Assembly: GCA_018241685.1 (NCBI GenBank)
Contig: JAFEDJ010000022.1
Location: 186,001 to 250,000 of the forward strand
Length of the DNA: 64,000 nt
Direction: 5' to 3'
From: Pseudomonadota bacterium
Lineage (GTDB): Bacteria > Pseudomonadota > Gammaproteobacteria > Burkholderiales > Rhodocyclaceae
Below the pieces are notes generated by a model. That model saw only the letters and a list, made by a program, of their open reading frames with translations. It was not told the origin of the DNA and did no database searches. The translations under genes were made by a program, and so were the position numbers. Shown piece after piece: positions 20,895 to 29,318 of the stretch (position 1 is the stretch's first letter; each line of letters begins with the position of its first letter).

Positions 20895-21569
20895 TCAGTC
20901 GGGTAGTTTGAGGTCGGCAGCGTTCGCTGCCGCCGCGGCATCGTGGTCGGCGCGGAAGGGCAGTACGCCCAGCAGCGGGGCCGGCAGACGACGGCTCAGG
21001 GCTTCCAGGTTCTGTTCGAAACGCAGCATGGCCGGATCCACCTGGTTGGCGATCCAGCCGGCCAGCCGCAGGCCGCGGGCCTGGATGGCCTCCGCGGTGA
21101 GCAGGGCGTGGCTGATGCAGCCGAGCTTCATGCCCACCACCAGGATCACGGGCAGGCCCAGGTGCTGGGCCCAGTCGGCGGTGTCGAAATCGTCGCCCAG
21201 CGGCACGCGGAAACCGCCGACGCCTTCCACCAGCACCAGCTCGGCCTGGGCACTGAGTGCCTGGAAAGCCGTGTCGATTCTGGCCGGGTCGATGCTCACG
21301 CCTTCCTCGGCCGCGGCGATGTGCGGTGCGATCGGGCTGGCCAGGCAGTAGGGGTTGAGCAGCGCCAGCCCCGGATCGAAGCTGCCGGCGGCACGCAGGC
21401 GCGCCGCATCTTCGTTGAGGAATTCACCATTGATCATCTCCGCGCCGGCAGCGATCGGCTTCATGCCGACGGCGCGCAGGCCGCGAGTACGGGCTGCGTG
21501 GAGCAGGGCGCAGGTGGAGAAGGTCTTGCCGATTTCGGTATCGGTGCCGGCAATGAAATAGGCGCTCAT
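20895..21569 (-). CDS. bioD: dethiobiotin synthetase
   Basis: BioD closes the ureido ring of dethiobiotin using CO2 and ATP. The 224-residue protein has the P-loop GTDTEIGKT (8-16, Lys15), GMKPIAAG and VEGVGGFRVPL, all typical. I set the start at 21569 because the frame upstream merely overlaps bioC. The last gene of the bioAFHCD operon; its ATG overlaps the bioC stop by four bases. Confidence 0.97.
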   Translation of the reverse strand: MSAYFIAGTDTEIGKTFSTCALLHAARTRGLRAVGMKPIAAGAEMINGEFLNEDAARLRAAGSFDPGLALLNPYCLASPIAPHIAAAEEGVSIDPARIDTAFQALSAQAELVLVEGVGGFRVPLGDDFDTADWAQHLGLPVILVVGMKLGCISHALLTAEAIQARGLRLAGWIANQVDPAMLRFEQNLEALSRRLPAPLLGVLPFRADHDAAAAANAADLKLPD

Positions 21570-22363
21570 TTCTTTTCTGCTATCAACCAGTAGGTGTCGT
21601 AGGACGCCGGCAGGCCGGCGGGGGTCCGGTAGGCCTCGTAGGCGGCGCTCAGGCGGCTCCACGCGGCCTTGCCGAGGGGCGCCTGGCGGCGCGGTGCTCC
21701 GGTCTGGTGGGCGCCGAGGGTCTTGATGTCGCGCAGCAGGCAGAGCAGGTCGGGCGCCCAGGCGTAGAGGGTGTCGCGCTCGCTGGCGACGATTTGCAGG
21801 CCCGCGTCCTCGACGGCATCGTCGATGACTTCCGGCGGCTGGAAGCGCAACACGTGTTCGTGTTGATCCACGTGGCTGAAGGCGTCGCGCAGCTCGCCGA
21901 GGGTGCCGGGGCCGAGGGTGGCGATCCACAGCTGGCCGCCGGGGCGCAGGCTGCGCGCCAGCTCCGGGAAGACCTTGCGCGGATGGCACCACTGCAGCGC
22001 ATAGCTGGACCACAGCAGGTCCACGCTGTCTTCCGCCAGTGGCAGGTGTTCCATGTCCGCGCACAGCGGTTCGGCCAGCCCGGCAGGATGACGGCGCAAC
22101 ATCGAGGTGGCGAAATCCAGTGCGATCAGCTGGGCGTCCGGGAAACGCTGATTGAGGCCGGGGAGCGCGTAGCCGGTACCGCAGCCTGCATCGACGATGC
22201 GGCTGGGCTGCAGGGGCTGCAGGGGCTGCAGGGGCTGCGTGGCGGCCAGCGCGAACAGGCGGTCGCAGGCGCTGCGCTGGACGGCGGCAACTGCGTCATA
22301 GGCGTCGGCGGCCTTGTCGAAGGCGGCGCGGACCGCGCCTTTTGGGGCGGGGGCGTCAGTCAA
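21566..22363 (-). CDS. bioC: malonyl-[ACP] O-methyltransferase BioC
   Basis: BioC methylates malonyl-ACP so that fatty acid synthase can build the pimeloyl chain. The 265-residue class I methyltransferase has VDAGCGTGY (57-65) as AdoMet motif I, followed by LIALDFATSML. Just before it, residues 45-53 are a triple LQP encoded by three tandem 9-base repeats. It overlaps bioH and bioD, supporting the assignment over a generic methyltransferase. Confidence 0.93.
   Translation of the reverse strand: MTDAPAPKGAVRAAFDKAADAYDAVAAVQRSACDRLFALAATQPLQPLQPLQPSRIVDAGCGTGYALPGLNQRFPDAQLIALDFATSMLRRHPAGLAEPLCADMEHLPLAEDSVDLLWSSYALQWCHPRKVFPELARSLRPGGQLWIATLGPGTLGELRDAFSHVDQHEHVLRFQPPEVIDDAVEDAGLQIVASERDTLYAWAPDLLCLLRDIKTLGAHQTGAPRRQAPLGKAAWSRLSAAYEAYRTPAGLPASYDTYWLIAEKK
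22206..22238. repeat. 9-base tandem repeat inside bioC
   Basis: The unit GGCTGCAGG occurs three times (22206-22232) followed by a partial fourth, GGCTGC. It encodes Leu-Gln-Pro three times on the bioC strand. Copy changes would keep the frame and only change a linker before the methyltransferase motif. Confidence 0.9.
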
Positions 22364-23090
22364 GGGCGAAGCCCTCGATCAGTGTTGCGCACTCCTGGCG
22401 GCGCGACAGGAAGGGCGCGTGGCCGCACTGGCCGAACACCGTCAGACGCGCGTCGGGCAGCGTATCGGCCAGCCACTCCGCGGCGGCGACCGGCATCAGC
22501 TTGTCTTCGCTACCGTGCAGCAGGCGGACCGGCTGACGGATTGTCGGGATGATGTAGCGCTGGTCGGTCTCGGCGAGCAGGCGGAGGCCGTCGGCAAGCG
22601 CGGCCTTGCGCGTGTCGTCGGCTGTCGTGAGGCTGTCGCCCAGCGTCGCAGCAACCGCTTTGCGGGCGCTGTCGCCGAGGCTCTGAAGCGCCACAAAACG
22701 GCGTTGGGTGGCGTCGGGGGCTGAGTCGAAGTCCTGGCGGAAGGTGTCGAGGGTGCTCGCGGGCAAGGCCGTGGTCCAGCCGTCTGCTTGGACGAAGCTG
22801 GGTGAACTGCTGATCAACACCAGCTTGGTCACGCGCTCCGGGGCCTGCCGCGCGAGATGCAGCGCGAGTTGGGCGCCGAGGGACCAGCCGACCAGGATGG
22901 CCTCGTCTGGTAGCTGGGCGAGCAGCGCGTCCGCCCATGCCTCCAGACTTGGGCCAGCGGGGGGGGCACTGCCGTGTCCCGGCAGATCGGGGGTATGCAG
23001 CGTAAAAGTGCCGGCGAGCGCTTCAGTCAGCGGCTTCCAGACCGCCGCAGAGAGGCCCCAGCCGTGCAGCAGGACGAGATCAGGGCTCAT
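22356..23090 (-). CDS. bioH: pimeloyl-[ACP] methyl ester carboxylesterase
   Basis: BioH removes the methyl group once pimeloyl-ACP is complete. The 244-residue alpha/beta hydrolase has LLHGWGLS (oxyanion region), the nucleophile elbow GWSLG with Ser70, and Asp196 (GSEDKLMP) and His224 (CGHAPF) to complete the triad. The ATG at 23090 overlaps the bioF stop. The upstream continuation of the frame is a second reading of bioF. Confidence 0.95.
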   Translation of the reverse strand: MSPDLVLLHGWGLSAAVWKPLTEALAGTFTLHTPDLPGHGSAPPAGPSLEAWADALLAQLPDEAILVGWSLGAQLALHLARQAPERVTKLVLISSSPSFVQADGWTTALPASTLDTFRQDFDSAPDATQRRFVALQSLGDSARKAVAATLGDSLTTADDTRKAALADGLRLLAETDQRYIIPTIRQPVRLLHGSEDKLMPVAAAEWLADTLPDARLTVFGQCGHAPFLSRRQECATLIEGFALD

Positions 23091-24271
23091 ATCGAGGCTC
23101 CTTCCAGCCGCAGAAGCGTCGCCACCAAGCGGTCCACCTGCGCTTCGCTGTGAGCGGCCGACAGCACGATGCGCAGCCTGGCGGCCCCCTTGGGCACCGT
23201 CGGCGGGCGGATCGCCGGCACCCACAGGCCTTCGGCGTCGAGGGCGCGGGAGACCGCCAGCGTCTCGTGGTTGTCGCCGATGACGACGGGCTGGATTGGC
23301 GTGTCCGACGGCAGCAGTTGCCAGCGCTTCAGTTTCAGCCCGGCCTTGAAGCGGGCGATCAGGGCATGCAGGTGGGCGCGGCGGGCGTCGCCGTGTTCGA
23401 TCAGGTCGACGGCGGTCAGCAGTGCCTCGGCTAGCAGCGGCGGGGCGCCGGTGGTGAAGATATAGCTGCGCGTCTTGTTGAGCAGCCAGTCGATGACGTT
23501 ACTTTGCCCAGCGACGAAGGCGCCGGACACGCCGGCCGCCTTGCCGAGGGTGCCCATGTAGATCAGGCGCGGCGAACTCAGACCGAAGTGCGCGAGGCAG
23601 CCGCGCCCCTGAGGGCCCAGAACGCCGAAGCCGTGGGCATCGTCAACCAGCAGCCAGGCCTTGTGCGTCTCCGCCAGCGCGAGCAGTTCGCGCAGCGGCG
23701 CGATGTCGCCGTCCATGCTGAACACGCCGTCGGTGACGATCAGTTTGCGTGGTGCGGTGGAGGCCTGCAGGCGGGCCGCCAGGGCGTGGACATCGCAGTG
23801 GGGATAGCGGATCAGCTCGGCGCGGGACAGCAGTGCGCCGTCCACCAGCGAGGCGTGATTGACCTTGTCGGCGAAGATCGCGTCGCCACGGCCGATCAGC
23901 GCCGGCATGACGCCGATGTTAGCCATGTAGCCGGTGGAGAAATACAGCGCGTCCTCCATGCCGACGAAGGTGGCGAGGCGGGTTTCCAGTGCCTCATGGG
24001 AGGCATAGTGGCCGCTGACCAGGTGGGAGGCGCCGGAGCCGACACCCCAGCGGTCGATGCCCTGGTGGGCCGCGGCGGCCAGCGCAGGCTCGGCGGCCAG
24101 GCCCAGGTAGTCGTTGGAGCAGAAGGCGGTGACCGCATCCTCCCGGTCGGCGATGTGGGTCTCCGGGCGGCAGGGGGTGGTGACGATGCGCCGACGGCGG
24201 CGCAGGCCGGCGGCGTCGAGTTCGGCGAGGCCGGCGTCCAGTTCTTCGAGCGGGTCGGGATACTCAGGCAA
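23087..24271 (-). CDS. bioF: 8-amino-7-oxononanoate synthase
   Basis: BioF condenses pimeloyl-ACP with alanine. The 394-residue PLP enzyme shows [39 protein letters not shown] and the PLP-binding lysine in MGTLGKAAG (Lys244). It overlaps bioA by eight bases at the start and bioH by four at the end. Length and motifs fit BioF rather than Kbl because of the operon. Confidence 0.97.
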   Translation of the reverse strand: MPEYPDPLEELDAGLAELDAAGLRRRRRIVTTPCRPETHIADREDAVTAFCSNDYLGLAAEPALAAAAHQGIDRWGVGSGASHLVSGHYASHEALETRLATFVGMEDALYFSTGYMANIGVMPALIGRGDAIFADKVNHASLVDGALLSRAELIRYPHCDVHALAARLQASTAPRKLIVTDGVFSMDGDIAPLRELLALAETHKAWLLVDDAHGFGVLGPQGRGCLAHFGLSSPRLIYMGTLGKAAGVSGAFVAGQSNVIDWLLNKTRSYIFTTGAPPLLAEALLTAVDLIEHGDARRAHLHALIARFKAGLKLKRWQLLPSDTPIQPVVIGDNHETLAVSRALDAEGLWVPAIRPPTVPKGAARLRIVLSAAHSEAQVDRLVATLLRLEGASI

Positions 24272-25595
24272 GGCTGGCCTCCAGGGCGGCAGCGCAGCGG
24301 CTGGCGAGGAAGTCGATCTCGTCGTCGCCGAGGATGTAAGGGGGCATGGTGTAAACCGTATTACCGATCGGGCGCAGCAGAAGTTCCCGCTGCAGGGCTT
24401 CGGCGAAGAAGCGGCGGGAGAAGCCGGCCGGTGCGTCGGCCACGTCGAACGCCAGGATCATGCCCTGCTGGCGCAGATGGTGGACCGCCGGATGGCCACC
24501 GACTGAATTGCGGAAAGCCTCGCCGATACGCTGGGCCTTGGCGCGGTTGGCGGCAATCACGTCGTCCTGCGCAAAGATGTCGAGGGTCGCCAGCGCCGCC
24601 CGGCAGGCCAGTGGGTTGCCGGTGTAGGAGTGGGAGTGCAGGAAGCCGCGGGCGGTATCGTCGTCGTAGAAGGCGTCGAAGACGGTGTCGGTGGTGAGGA
24701 CGATGGACAGGGGCAGGTAGCCGCCGGAGATGCCCTTCGACAGCAGCAGGAAGTCCGGCCAGATGCCGGCCTGCTCGCAGGCGAAGAAGCTGCCGCTGCG
24801 GCCGCAGCCGACGGCGATCTCGTCGGCCACCAGATGGACCTGGTAGCGGTCGCACAGGCTGCGCGCCAGGCGCAGGTATTCCGGGTCGTACATGACCATG
24901 CCGGAGGCGCCCTGGACCAGCGGCTCGACGATCAGCGCTGCGGTCTCGTCGGCGTGGGCGGCCAGATGGGCTTCCAGCGCGGCGGCTGCGCGGCGGGCCA
25001 CGTCGGCGGCCGTTTCGCCGGCTTCGGCGAGGCGGGCGTCGGGCGTCGGCACGCAGGTGCCGCCACGTACCAGCGGGGCGTAGGCATCGCGGAAGATCGC
25101 CACGTCGGTGACGGCCAGCGCGCCGACGGTCTCGCCGTGGTAGCTGCCAGCCAGGCTGACGAAGCGGTTCTTGCCGGGGCGACCGCTGTTGCGCCAGTAA
25201 TGGACGCTCATCTTGAGGGCGATTTCAGTGGCTGAGGCGCCGTCCGATGCGTAGAAGGCGTGTCCGAGGTGGTGGCCGGTAAGGGTTGCCAGGCGCTCGG
25301 ATAGTGCGACCACCGGCTCGTGGGTGAAGCCAGCCAGCAGTACGTGTTCAAGCGTGTCGAGCTGGGCCTTGAGGGCCGCACCGATGCGCGGATTGGCGTG
25401 GCCGAACAGGTTGACCCACCAGGAACTGATGCCGTCCAGGTAGCGCTTGCCGTCCATGTCGTACAGCCAGGCACCATCGCCGCGCTTGATGGGGATCAGC
25501 GGCAGTTGCTCATGGTGCTTCATCTGGGTGCAGGGGTGCCAGACGGCGGACAGGGAACGGGACAACAGGCTGGCGTTGGAGGCGCTGGACGACAT
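24264..25595 (-). CDS. bioA: adenosylmethionine-8-amino-7-oxononanoate aminotransferase
   Basis: BioA transaminates KAPA to DAPA, using AdoMet as amino donor. The 443-residue class III aminotransferase has [36 protein letters not shown] (Asp258) and the PLP lysine in LLSKGISGG (Lys287). It is the first gene of bioA-F-H-C-D. No BirA-type operator was recognised upstream, and bioB is not in the window. Confidence 0.97.
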   Translation of the reverse strand: MSSSASNASLLSRSLSAVWHPCTQMKHHEQLPLIPIKRGDGAWLYDMDGKRYLDGISSWWVNLFGHANPRIGAALKAQLDTLEHVLLAGFTHEPVVALSERLATLTGHHLGHAFYASDGASATEIALKMSVHYWRNSGRPGKNRFVSLAGSYHGETVGALAVTDVAIFRDAYAPLVRGGTCVPTPDARLAEAGETAADVARRAAAALEAHLAAHADETAALIVEPLVQGASGMVMYDPEYLRLARSLCDRYQVHLVADEIAVGCGRSGSFFACEQAGIWPDFLLLSKGISGGYLPLSIVLTTDTVFDAFYDDDTARGFLHSHSYTGNPLACRAALATLDIFAQDDVIAANRAKAQRIGEAFRNSVGGHPAVHHLRQQGMILAFDVADAPAGFSRRFFAEALQRELLLRPIGNTVYTMPPYILGDDEIDFLASRCAAALEASLA

Positions 25596-25635
25596 GGTTG
25601 TTGTGGTTTCTCTCTGTGGTTGCTTCAGAAGTGCA

Positions 25636-25668
25636 AAGTGGAGCGGTCATCGAATGACGGCTCCACTT
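25636..25668 (-). terminator. strong hairpin between the lipoprotein gene and bioA
   Basis: Arms AAGTGGAGC and GCTCCACTT pair perfectly, and inner GTCAT/ATGAC pairs extend the stem past one G-G mismatch. On the minus strand it is followed by only three T residues, so it may be a weak terminator of the upstream lipoprotein gene or a structure in the bioA leader. Confidence 0.5.
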
Positions 25669-25717
25669 GTTTGGCCGGATCCGCCGCCTGTTGCCAGGCG
25701 CGGCCCCTTGATACGGC

Positions 25718-26980
25718 TTAGTACGAGTAAATGCTGCTGCCGGCCGCGCCGACGGCGGTGAAGACGTTGTCGGCGTGGATCACGCCATATACGGCGTTGC
25801 TGCTGGGGCTGGTGGCTGCGGTCCAGGTTGTGCCGTCGGTGCTCGAGTAGATGGTGCCATTGTCGCCGAGGGCGACGAAGCGGGACGAGGACGCGACAGC
25901 GTTGAGATTGGCGCTGCCCTGGGTCTGGACGCTCCAGATGGTGCCGGTGCTGCTGCTGAGGATCACGCCGCCGGCACCGACCGCCACGATGCTGTAGGTC
26001 GTGACACTGGTGGTCGAGTTGACCGTGGTCATGCTGGCCGCGGCCTTCAGCGTAGCGGTGGTGCCGGAGCTGACTGCGGTCCAGGTCACTGCGTCGGTGC
26101 TGGTGAGCAGCGTGCCGTTGGCACCGACGGCTACCCACAGGCCGAGGGCCGAATAGGTCACGCCATAGAGATCGCTGGTGGTCGGGACGGTGGTCGCGGC
26201 CGTCCAGGTCGTGCCATCGCCGGAATGCAGGATGGTGCCGTTGGCGCCCACCGCGACGATGATCGAAGAGTTGGTGGCCAGCGCATTGAGCTTGGCAGTG
26301 GTGCCCGAGGTCGCTGCTGCCCAGGTCGTGGTGTCGGTGCTGGTGAGTACGCTGCCGGCATCGCCGACCGCGACGTATTTGGCCAGCGCGTACAGGACCG
26401 CGTTCAGGGAGGTGCCTGTGGCGGCCTGCACCTGGGTCCAGCTCAGTGCTGCCGTGGAGACGTAAGCCGGGCTGTTGTAGATCACGCCGTTGTCGCCAAC
26501 GGCGACATAGGAATAGGTGGTGGCACTGCTGGAGCTCAAGCCCTGGGCTACGCCACGGAGCGCGTTGCTGTTGCCGAGGGCTCCGCCGGCCAGCCATACC
26601 GAACCGGCCGCACGAGGCGTGGCGGTCTGGACCACCGAGCCGGGTCCACCAGGACCGCCGTTGGTGCGGCCGTTGATCGTGATGGCGTACTTGGTGTCGT
26701 TGGTCAGCCCGGTCAGGATGTAAGGCGCCGTGATGTTCAAACGATAACTGGCGGTCTTCTGGCCGGGGCTGACGGTATCGCCGGCGAAGAACCACAGCCA
26801 GTATTCGACGCCGGGCTCCTGGACCCAGTCGATGACGATCTGAGTGTCACCGGCAGTGACCGATTTGATGCTCGGAGCCGGAGCGGAACTGCCGCCACCG
26901 CCGCAGGCGGAGAGAACGGCAGCACTGAGGGTTGCGGTGATGAACTGTCGGCGACGGGGGAGGAACATGAAATGGGCCAT
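25718..26980 (-). CDS. lipoprotein with Fn3-like domain and YCF48/BNR-type beta-propeller
   Basis: The 420-residue protein begins with Arg-rich and hydrophobic signal segments and a lipobox LSAC (Cys26) followed by GGGGSS. A fibronectin-type-III-like domain (about 35-122) precedes a propeller built of about seven repeats of the form VAVG-NG-ILxSxDGxTWTA (from about residue 155 to the end). The last repeat lacks its outer strands, as expected for a ring closed by the N-terminal strand. The protein is Thr/Ser/Ala-rich and probably sits on the outer membrane. Ligand and role are unknown and neighbours (bioA, ppk) give no hint. The ATG at 26968 is an alternative start. Confidence 0.8.
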   Translation of the reverse strand: MAHFMFLPRRRQFITATLSAAVLSACGGGGSSAPAPSIKSVTAGDTQIVIDWVQEPGVEYWLWFFAGDTVSPGQKTASYRLNITAPYILTGLTNDTKYAITINGRTNGGPGGPGSVVQTATPRAAGSVWLAGGALGNSNALRGVAQGLSSSSATTYSYVAVGDNGVIYNSPAYVSTAALSWTQVQAATGTSLNAVLYALAKYVAVGDAGSVLTSTDTTTWAAATSGTTAKLNALATNSSIIVAVGANGTILHSGDGTTWTAATTVPTTSDLYGVTYSALGLWVAVGANGTLLTSTDAVTWTAVSSGTTATLKAAASMTTVNSTTSVTTYSIVAVGAGGVILSSSTGTIWSVQTQGSANLNAVASSSRFVALGDNGTIYSSTDGTTWTAATSPSSNAVYGVIHADNVFTAVGAAGSSIYSY

Positions 26981-27028
26981 CGGTGAAAGAAGCGAGACGG
27001 CATTCTACAACAGCCCGGCAGCCATGCT

Positions 27029-27061
27029 CCCTCCCGACGACGCTGGATGTCGGCGGGAGGG
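27029..27061 (-). terminator. hairpin downstream of ppk
   Basis: A 13-pair stem with one mismatch (27029-27041 with 27049-27061, loop of 7) lies just after the ppk stop. It has no T run on either side, so factor-independent termination is uncertain; it may instead protect the mRNA 3' end. Confidence 0.5.
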
Positions 27062-27070
27062 TGGGGCGGG

Positions 27071-29158
27071 TCAGACGATTTGAACGCCGGCCAATTCCTT
27101 GAGCAGGATTTCCTGCGCCGCACGCCGGGTTGTGCGGGGATTCTTCTTGCGATAGACGTTGTCGCTATCCATTTCCCATGCTTGGCAGTTGTCGCCCAGG
27201 TAGGGACGCAAGCCTTCCTTGATGACCCGCCGCTTGACCTTGGTGTCGAGGATCGGGAACGCGACTTCGATGCGCTTGAAGAAGTTGCGTTCCATCCAGT
27301 CTGCGCTGGACATGTAGAGCTTGTCGGCGCCATCGGCGCGGAAATAGAAGATCCGGTGGTGCTCCAGGAAGCGGCCGACGATGGAGCGCACCCGGATGTT
27401 CTCGGACAGGCCGGGCACGCCGGGCTTCAGCGCGCACACGCTGCGGGCGATGATGTCGATCTCGACGCCGGCGCAGGAGGCTTCGTACAGCGCTTCGATG
27501 GTTTCCGGTTCGAGCAGCGCATTGACCTTGACGACGATGCGGCCCTTGCGGCCGGCCCGCGCGATCTCGGCTTCCTCGCGGATGGCTGCGACCACGTTGG
27601 GTTGCAGCGTGAACGGGGCCTGCCACAGGTGCTTGAGTTTGCCGGCCTGGCCGAGCCCGGTGAGCTGCTTGAAGACTTCGGCGACGTCGGCGCCGATTTC
27701 GTCGTTGGCGGTGAGCAGACCGAAGTCGGTGTAAAAGCGGGTCGTGCGCGGATGGTAGTTGCCGGTGCCGAGGTGAGCGTAGCGCTTCAGCTTGCCGTCT
27801 TCGCGGCGAACCAGCAGCAGGAGCTTGGCGTGGGTCTTGTAGCCGAACACGCCGTACACCACGTGGGCACCGACCTCTTCGAGGCGGGCGGCCCAGCTGA
27901 TGTTGGCTTCTTCGTCGAAGCGGGCCATCAGCTCCAGCACTACGGTGACTTCCTTGCCCTTCTGGGCGGCGCGGACGAGGTGCTCCATCAGCACGGAATC
28001 GGTACCGGTGCGATAGACGGTCATCTTCACTGCGACCACGTCGGCGTCGTCGGCCGCGGCCTTCAGTAGTTCGATGACCGGCTCGAAGCTCTGGAACGGG
28101 TGGTGCAGCAGGATGTCCTGGCGGCGCATCGCCGCGAAGATGTTCTCCTGCTTGTCGAGTCCCTTCGGACGCGCGGGCAGGAAGGGGCGGTATTTCAGAT
28201 CCGGGCGTTCGACCCAGTCGGGGACCTGATTGAGGCGCACCGGGTTGACCATGCCGGGAACCCGATAGACGTCGGCAGGGCCGAGGGCGAACTGCTTCAT
28301 CAGGAAGTTGGCCATCGCCTCCGAGCAGTTGTCGGCGATTTCCAGGCGTACCGCGTCGCCGAAGTGGCGCTGCTGTAGTTCGCCCTTGAGGCTGGCGCGC
28401 AAGTCCTTGACTTCTTCCTCGTCCACGAACATGTCGGAGTTGCGGGTGACCCGGAACTGGTAGCAGCCGAGCACGTTCATGCCCTCGAAGAGTTCGCCAA
28501 CGTGGGCGTGCAGCAGGGAGGACAGGAAGACAAAACCGTAGTCGACGCCGGTCAGCTCCTTCGGCAGGCGGATCACGCGGGGCAGGGCGCGGGGCGCCTG
28601 CACGATGGCGGAGCCGGAGCTGCGGCCGAAGGCGTCGCGGCCTTCCAGCTCGACGGCGAAGTTGAGGCTCTTGTTGAGCACGCGCGGGAAGGGGTGGGCC
28701 GGGTCCAGGCCGATGGGTGTCAGAACCGGCATCACTTCACGCATGAAGTAGTCCCGCGCCCACAGGTGCTGGGCGTCAGTCCACACGCTGCGGCGCAGGA
28801 AGACGATGCCTTCGGCGGCGAGGGCCGGCAGGATTGTGTCGTTGAGCAGCGCGTACTGCTCGGCAATGATGCTGTGCACCTTGGCGCTGATCAGGCTGTG
28901 CAGCGCGGATGGGCTCAAGCCGTCGGTGGTTATGGCGTGGCTGCCGAGGCGCAGTTGCTCCTTCACGCCGGCGACTCGCACCTCGAAGAACTCGTCCAGG
29001 TTGCTGGACACGATACACAGGAAGCGTAGACGTTCGAGCAGCGGTACGGCCGGGTCGGCGGCCTGGGCAAGGACGCGGCGCTGAAACTGAAGCAGGGAGA
29101 GTTCGCGGTTGATGAAGTGATCCGAGTTGAAATGGCGGATATTGTTGGTACGGTGCAT
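27071..29158 (-). CDS. ppk: polyphosphate kinase 1
   Basis: PPK1 polymerises ATP gamma-phosphate into polyphosphate at the membrane. The 695-residue protein has the N domain (SLLQFQRRVL, SSNLDEFFEVR), and the active-site His443 in KTHAKLLLL and His600 in FLEHHRIF. Both are offset by eight from E. coli His435 and His592. I chose ATG 29158 because it is preceded by AAGAGGAGAG; the open frame runs further upstream but without a ribosome site. It is divergent from ppx rather than in tandem as in E. coli. Confidence 0.97.
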   Translation of the reverse strand: MHRTNNIRHFNSDHFINRELSLLQFQRRVLAQAADPAVPLLERLRFLCIVSSNLDEFFEVRVAGVKEQLRLGSHAITTDGLSPSALHSLISAKVHSIIAEQYALLNDTILPALAAEGIVFLRRSVWTDAQHLWARDYFMREVMPVLTPIGLDPAHPFPRVLNKSLNFAVELEGRDAFGRSSGSAIVQAPRALPRVIRLPKELTGVDYGFVFLSSLLHAHVGELFEGMNVLGCYQFRVTRNSDMFVDEEEVKDLRASLKGELQQRHFGDAVRLEIADNCSEAMANFLMKQFALGPADVYRVPGMVNPVRLNQVPDWVERPDLKYRPFLPARPKGLDKQENIFAAMRRQDILLHHPFQSFEPVIELLKAAADDADVVAVKMTVYRTGTDSVLMEHLVRAAQKGKEVTVVLELMARFDEEANISWAARLEEVGAHVVYGVFGYKTHAKLLLLVRREDGKLKRYAHLGTGNYHPRTTRFYTDFGLLTANDEIGADVAEVFKQLTGLGQAGKLKHLWQAPFTLQPNVVAAIREEAEIARAGRKGRIVVKVNALLEPETIEALYEASCAGVEIDIIARSVCALKPGVPGLSENIRVRSIVGRFLEHHRIFYFRADGADKLYMSSADWMERNFFKRIEVAFPILDTKVKRRVIKEGLRPYLGDNCQAWEMDSDNVYRKKNPRTTRRAAQEILLKELAGVQIV

Positions 29159-29196
29159 GGGCTCTCCTCTTGATCTTCTGATTAGGCCCGGAGTAT

Positions 29197-29214
29197 GTGA
29201 CATTTTTGTTGCAT
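29197..29214 (-). promoter_or_regulatory. candidate Pho box upstream of ppk
   Basis: On the minus strand the bases read ATGCAACAAAAATGTCAC. Against the PhoB consensus (CTGTCAT-AWAW-CTGTMAY) the spacer matches fully, the second half 6 of 7 and the first half 3 of 7. A further GTCAT-like half lies 11 bases upstream in phase. It is 38 bases before the ppk ATG. Resemblance only. Confidence 0.35.
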
Positions 29215-29318
29215 ACATATGACGACGGCCGCAGAGGCAGGATTGATGCGGGGCGTCGCACGGCGCAGTGCTAGAATTTCCAGCTTTCGCGCCTTCCGGT
29301 GCCACTTGTGCGTGTTTC

